Below, piece after piece: positions 61,145 to 64,000 of a stretch of DNA of 64,000 bases; within the stretch, counting starts at the first letter, position 1, and each line of letters starts with the position of its first letter. The translations under genes were made by a program, and so were the position numbers. Source of the stretch: Corynebacterium sp. MSK297 (GTDB lineage: Bacteria; Actinomycetota; Actinomycetes; Mycobacteriales; Mycobacteriaceae); the NCBI RefSeq assembly GCF_030232885.1, contig NZ_JASPGD010000003.1:187312-251311 (forward strand), written 5' to 3'. Below the pieces are notes generated by a model, which saw nothing but the letters and a program-made list of their open reading frames with translations, was not told the origin of the DNA and ran no database searches.

Positions 61145-61681
61145 ATGAAAAAGACTGCTAGTTCGAAGAAAGACACCGGAAAAAGCAGTGCACGCAAGCT
61201 GGCTGCGAAACCCATCGGAGGCGGCCGTGGGACGCGAAGCCTCCTGTTTTTCCTGCCTGCGATTTGGTTGGGGTTGATCATCGGTATTTCGTTGATCGAG
61301 GCGCCACTGAAGTTCACCGCCCCAGGGATCACCATTCCGCTGGGGCTGGGCATTGGTCGGCGGGTGTTTTTTGCGATGAACATCGTCGAGGTCATCCTGG
61401 CCGTCGTGCTCATGACGACGCTGGTGCGGCTGCTGGGTCGGCCGTCGCGGCAGAAACTCTGGGGCCTGGGCATCGCGATTAGCGTGGTGCTGGCGATCAA
61501 AATTCTGGTGATTCGTCCGATCCTGAACATCCGGACCGATGCCGTGCTGGCCGGAAATTTTGCAGGTGGCTCGACCACGCACTATTTTTACGTCGCTGCT
61601 GATGCTGCGTTGTTTATTTTGCTGATCACGTTCATGGTGGTAGTTACTCGCCGGTTGCTGCCGAAAAACCCGCAGGCTTAG
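61145..61681 (+). CDS. Four-helix membrane protein, unknown function
   Basis: 178 residues from the ATG at 61145. TAAACT (61132-61137) is 7 nt upstream and GGAGGG sits in the spacer. A basic N-terminus (~40 residues, Lys/Ser/Ala) is followed by four membrane helices (LLFFLPAIWLGLIIGISLIE; FFAMNIVEVILAVVLMTTLV; LGIAISVVLAIKILVIRPIL; ADAALFILLITFMVVVTR). I recognise it only as a conserved actinobacterial membrane protein. It is divergent from the P450 gene with a 97-bp gap. Confidence 0.75.
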   Translation: MKKTASSKKDTGKSSARKLAAKPIGGGRGTRSLLFFLPAIWLGLIIGISLIEAPLKFTAPGITIPLGLGIGRRVFFAMNIVEVILAVVLMTTLVRLLGRPSRQKLWGLGIAISVVLAIKILVIRPILNIRTDAVLAGNFAGGSTTHYFYVAADAALFILLITFMVVVTRRLLPKNPQA

Positions 61682-61741
61682 GGCTTAGCAGTTTTTTAGT
61701 GGGGTCGCACCCATCGGCGAGCTAGCACCGAGCTACATCCA

Positions 61742-62542
61742 CTAGCTCGCGTCGCCTTTCCTGATCCGGACGTCTTTCTCAGCCCGGCCGTCCGTATTGC
61801 TGAGCCCATGGGCGTCGTCCATGGTGTGCAAACGTGCCTTCTTCCGCTTGGATTTCAGCCACATCGTGAAAAACATATAGCCCAGCAGGGCGAAGGTAAT
61901 CCAGGTGACGTAGCGTTCGATCGTTACCAGCGTCTCGCGCACCGTAGCGCCGAAGGTCAGCCCCAGATATACGTAGAAACACTTCAGCGCGATGGCATAA
62001 ACCAACACATAAGCACCGATGATCCAGCCCTTGGCGCGTTTAATACCGGCAATGACGACGATGATCGTGGCAGGGATCGGCGAAAAGGGGATAAACGACA
62101 GCAGCAGACAAAAACCCGGGTGGCGGTAGATGAAGTTTTCCAGCTTCCGGAACCACAACGGCGGGTGCCCCATAAATGAGTAATCGATAAACGATGGGCC
62201 CCAGCGCTTGCCGATCAAGAAAAACAGCGGCAAAAACTTCACCATGCTTACAGCCGCGACCAATACCGCAGCGACGATCAGGCCGACGTTATCTTCGTTT
62301 TCTGCCGTCAGCGCGAGCACCGACAGGCTGGAACCGCTGAGCACCGTGTATACGAAGGTGTAATCGATCAGCAACACCGCGCGGAACGGCAGCAGTACAA
62401 GACCGTAAATGCCAGAAGCCGCCAGTAGACCCCACAAAATCCAATCGAAGCGCTGGAAATTTCGCATGAAACTTGGCAGTTGCTGCTGCCAGGAATCTGT
62501 ATCCTTATCGGTGTGATTCGCCTCCGCGGTGCCATCGCTCAT
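61742..62542 (-). CDS. VTT/DedA-like membrane protein
   Basis: 266 residues with about six membrane segments. RHPGFCLLLSFIPFSPIPAT and IIVVIAGIKRAKGWIIGAY resemble the VTT/DedA re-entrant loop and Gly-Pro pattern. DedA proteins transport phospholipid carriers such as undecaprenyl phosphate. Both ends are polar. AAAGGATC lies before the ATG. It overlaps no other gene; the fructosamine kinase starts 91 bp away on the other strand. Confidence 0.75.
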   Translation of the reverse strand: MSDGTAEANHTDKDTDSWQQQLPSFMRNFQRFDWILWGLLAASGIYGLVLLPFRAVLLIDYTFVYTVLSGSSLSVLALTAENEDNVGLIVAAVLVAAVSMVKFLPLFFLIGKRWGPSFIDYSFMGHPPLWFRKLENFIYRHPGFCLLLSFIPFSPIPATIIVVIAGIKRAKGWIIGAYVLVYAIALKCFYVYLGLTFGATVRETLVTIERYVTWITFALLGYMFFTMWLKSKRKKARLHTMDDAHGLSNTDGRAEKDVRIRKGDAS

Positions 62543-62633
62543 AACGATCCTTTATAGCACCTCACCATTAGCGTTTTATAGTGCTGGGATGCACGCCTGT
62601 TGTGGCCTGACACCGCGCGTATCATCGGCGGAT

Positions 62634-63392
62634 ATGACACAAACATTCGTGAAACGCCCGAATGAACACCGCGCCGCCGAGGCGGAAGCGGCCGGCCTAC
62701 GCTGGTTGGCCGAGGCCAGTGAATGCGTGCCAGCGGTGGTGTCGCTGAATGCAGAACGCAACGAATTAGAGACCGCCTACGTGGAATCAGCCGCGCCTAC
62801 CCCGGAGATAGCTCGGCGTGCGGGCCGCGAATTAGCCCGTATTCATGCCGCTGGAGCCCCGGCTTTTGGCGCACCACCCCAAGGCTGGGATGGGCCGAAT
62901 TATATCGGCACCGAACAGCAAGAATGCACCCCGAGCGATGAGTGGGGCGAGTTTTATACCCGCCAGCGTGTAGAGCCGTTCGCGCAGGCAGCCAACCGGG
63001 CAGGAAATCTTGCCGACGATGAACTAGCCGTGGTTATGCGCGCCTGTGAAGCCATTCGTGCTACTGAATGGAATCTGCGGCCTGCCCGCATCCACGGCGA
63101 TTTGTGGACGGGCAACCTGCTGTTTGGTAGCGACGGGCCTGCGTTCATTGATCCCGCAGCCCACGGTGGGCACCCGCAGACTGATCTGGCGATGCTGGAT
63201 CTATTCGGCACCCCGTATTTCGACGAGATTGTCGCCGGTTACCACGAGGTGTCGCCGTTGCCGAAAAATTGGCGCGAATTTATTCCGATGCATCAGCTGC
63301 ACCCGCTGGCGGTACACAGCCTGACCCACGGCGCTGCGTATGCGGGCCCGTTGCAGCGCGCGGCACAGACAACCTTGCGGATTCTCGGTTGA
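62634..63392 (+). CDS. Fructosamine kinase family protein
   Basis: 252 residues from the ATG at 62634; TATCAT lies 8 nt upstream. The aminoglycoside-phosphotransferase-like fold shows the catalytic loop RIHGDLWTGNLLFG and the metal loop FIDPAAHGGHPQTDLAMLDLFG, both typical for fructosamine/ketosamine-3-kinases. It probably phosphorylates sugar-lysine adducts (deglycation). It contains a copy of the 10-mer at 63009. Confidence 0.88.
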   Translation: MTQTFVKRPNEHRAAEAEAAGLRWLAEASECVPAVVSLNAERNELETAYVESAAPTPEIARRAGRELARIHAAGAPAFGAPPQGWDGPNYIGTEQQECTPSDEWGEFYTRQRVEPFAQAANRAGNLADDELAVVMRACEAIRATEWNLRPARIHGDLWTGNLLFGSDGPAFIDPAAHGGHPQTDLAMLDLFGTPYFDEIVAGYHEVSPLPKNWREFIPMHQLHPLAVHSLTHGAAYAGPLQRAAQTTLRILG

Positions 63393-63421
63393 TTCTAGGC
63401 CAATGCTGGGTTAAAGCTGGG

Positions 63422-64000
63422 TTAGCCGCGCCACCAGTCGTCGGCAAGCGTGGCCGGTAGGTGACGCTTGTGCTGGCCTGCGTCCCACAAATTTTCAATC
63501 CGAGCAGCCGCCTCGGCGCTGACCTCGCGGCCCTCCAGGTAATCGTCGATTTCGGAATACCGCAGGCCCAGCGCCTCCTCGTCGGGAAGGCCCGGCCGGT
63601 TGTCTTCCAGATCCGCCGTCGGAACCTTCTGCCAGGTCGCTTCCGGGGCGCCGAGGTGGTGCAGAAGTGCCGCACCCTGACGTTTATTCAGCCCAGCCAG
63701 CGGCACAACATCCGCGGCACCGTCGCCAAATTTAGTGAAGAAACCGGTGACGTTTTCCGCGGCATGATCAGTGCCAATCACCAATAAACCGCGTGCGCCA
63801 GCAACTGCGTACTGCGCGATCATCCGTTGCCGAGCTTTCACGTTGCCGCGGTTGAAATCGCTCAAATTAGTCTCACCAACTGCCGCTGCGGCCGCCTGGT
63901 CGAGGGCAGCGGTGGCGGGGGCAATATCGATGCTGGCGGTGCGGTCAGGCCGGATGAATTCCAGTGCTAGCTGGGCATCGGCGTCGTCATGCTGTTGGCC
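63422..64000 (-). CDS. nadE: NAD synthetase, 3' part (runs off the window)
   Basis: The minus frame runs from the window edge without a stop to 63422, giving ~192 residues, the C-terminal two-thirds of an ammonia-dependent NadE (usual ~275). Visible are [49 protein letters not shown] (the nicotinate-adenine dinucleotide and ATP loop), and [16 protein letters not shown]. It amidates deamido-NAD to NAD. The N-terminal SGGxDS ATP loop lies outside. A 10-mer copy is at 63440. Confidence 0.92.
   Translation of the reverse strand, partial: GQQHDDADAQLALEFIRPDRTASIDIAPATAALDQAAAAAVGETNLSDFNRGNVKARQRMIAQYAVAGARGLLVIGTDHAAENVTGFFTKFGDGAADVVPLAGLNKRQGAALLHHLGAPEATWQKVPTADLEDNRPGLPDEEALGLRYSEIDDYLEGREVSAEAAARIENLWDAGQHKRHLPATLADDWWRG

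Noticed and set aside
59857..61578. 573-codon frame covering the P450 gene
   Set aside because: The first ~176 codons lie antisense to the membrane-protein gene at 61145 and have no P450 similarity; the GTG at 61047 with a promoter box is the real start.
7171..63448. The 10-mer as a Chi-like or KOPS-like oriented signal
   Set aside because: Copies are nearly equal on both strands (12 and 10) and switch direction repeatedly within short distances.

Overview
The window looks like chromosomal DNA of a Corynebacterium species with moderate G+C. The basis is a RamA-type LuxR regulator next to cysK and cysE, the phoRS and pst/phoU phosphate genes, mycothiol synthase (mshD), a ThrE-type exporter, a MurA with Asp at the catalytic Cys position, and many genes that start 6-8 nt after a TANNNT box (leaderless transcripts). 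I cannot name the species.

Layout. 1-6.2 kb: 5' part of thrE, tRNA-Thr, then an AT-richer envelope block with a nonapeptide-repeat protein, a sortase-like protein, a small secreted protein and a Tat-exported PhoD phosphatase. 6.4-12.4 kb: a drug-type ABC exporter, an App1-type phosphatase, the phoR-phoS two-component system and a HIT hydrolase. 12.5-28.3 kb: the purine biosynthesis region purD, purB, purC, purS-purQ-purL, purF, purM. It is interrupted by an oligopeptidase, an IS110-type transposase remnant, a GT87-like glycosyltransferase, a TrhA/hemolysin III protein and a sterol-carrier-like protein. 28.5-35 kb: DUF3073, YgfZ, a frameshifted pabC, a nitrobindin-like protein, a lipid kinase, a DUF2993 protein and mshD. 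35-41.3 kb: pstSCAB, phoU (convergent) and a tRNA-dihydrouridine synthase. 41.5-48.3 kb: acetate CoA-transferase, tRNA-Lys, a lipoprotein and a copper module (copA, copZ, CsoR and its operator). 48.4-50.4 kb: tRNA Glu-Asp-[toxin-antitoxin and SDR remnant]-Asp-Phe. 50.5-59.5 kb: cysE, cysK, ramA, murA, then a MacB-like ABC system with a MauE/DsbA thiol-redox pair. 59.7-64 kb: tRNA-Ala, a P450, two membrane proteins, a fructosamine-kinase-like gene and the 3' part of nadE.

How the genes fit together. Phosphate sensing (phoRS), uptake (pst) and scavenging (phoD) are close together. The purine genes cover most steps from PRPP to IMP and AMP. cysE and cysK are the two cysteine-forming steps, with a probable McbR/CysR-type operator upstream of cysK. 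copA, copZ and CsoR form a complete copper-efflux circuit.

The strongest unexplained signal is a 10-mer, CTTGCCGACG (reverse complement CGTCGGCAAG), which I count 22 times on both strands. This is far above the roughly 0.1 expected by chance. Copies are dispersed like DNA-uptake sequences, and one intergenic pair forms a perfect 12-bp inverted repeat. The second is a widespread habit of short tandem duplications (9-30 bp, often 15 bp): in frame inside housekeeping genes and out of frame right at stop codons.
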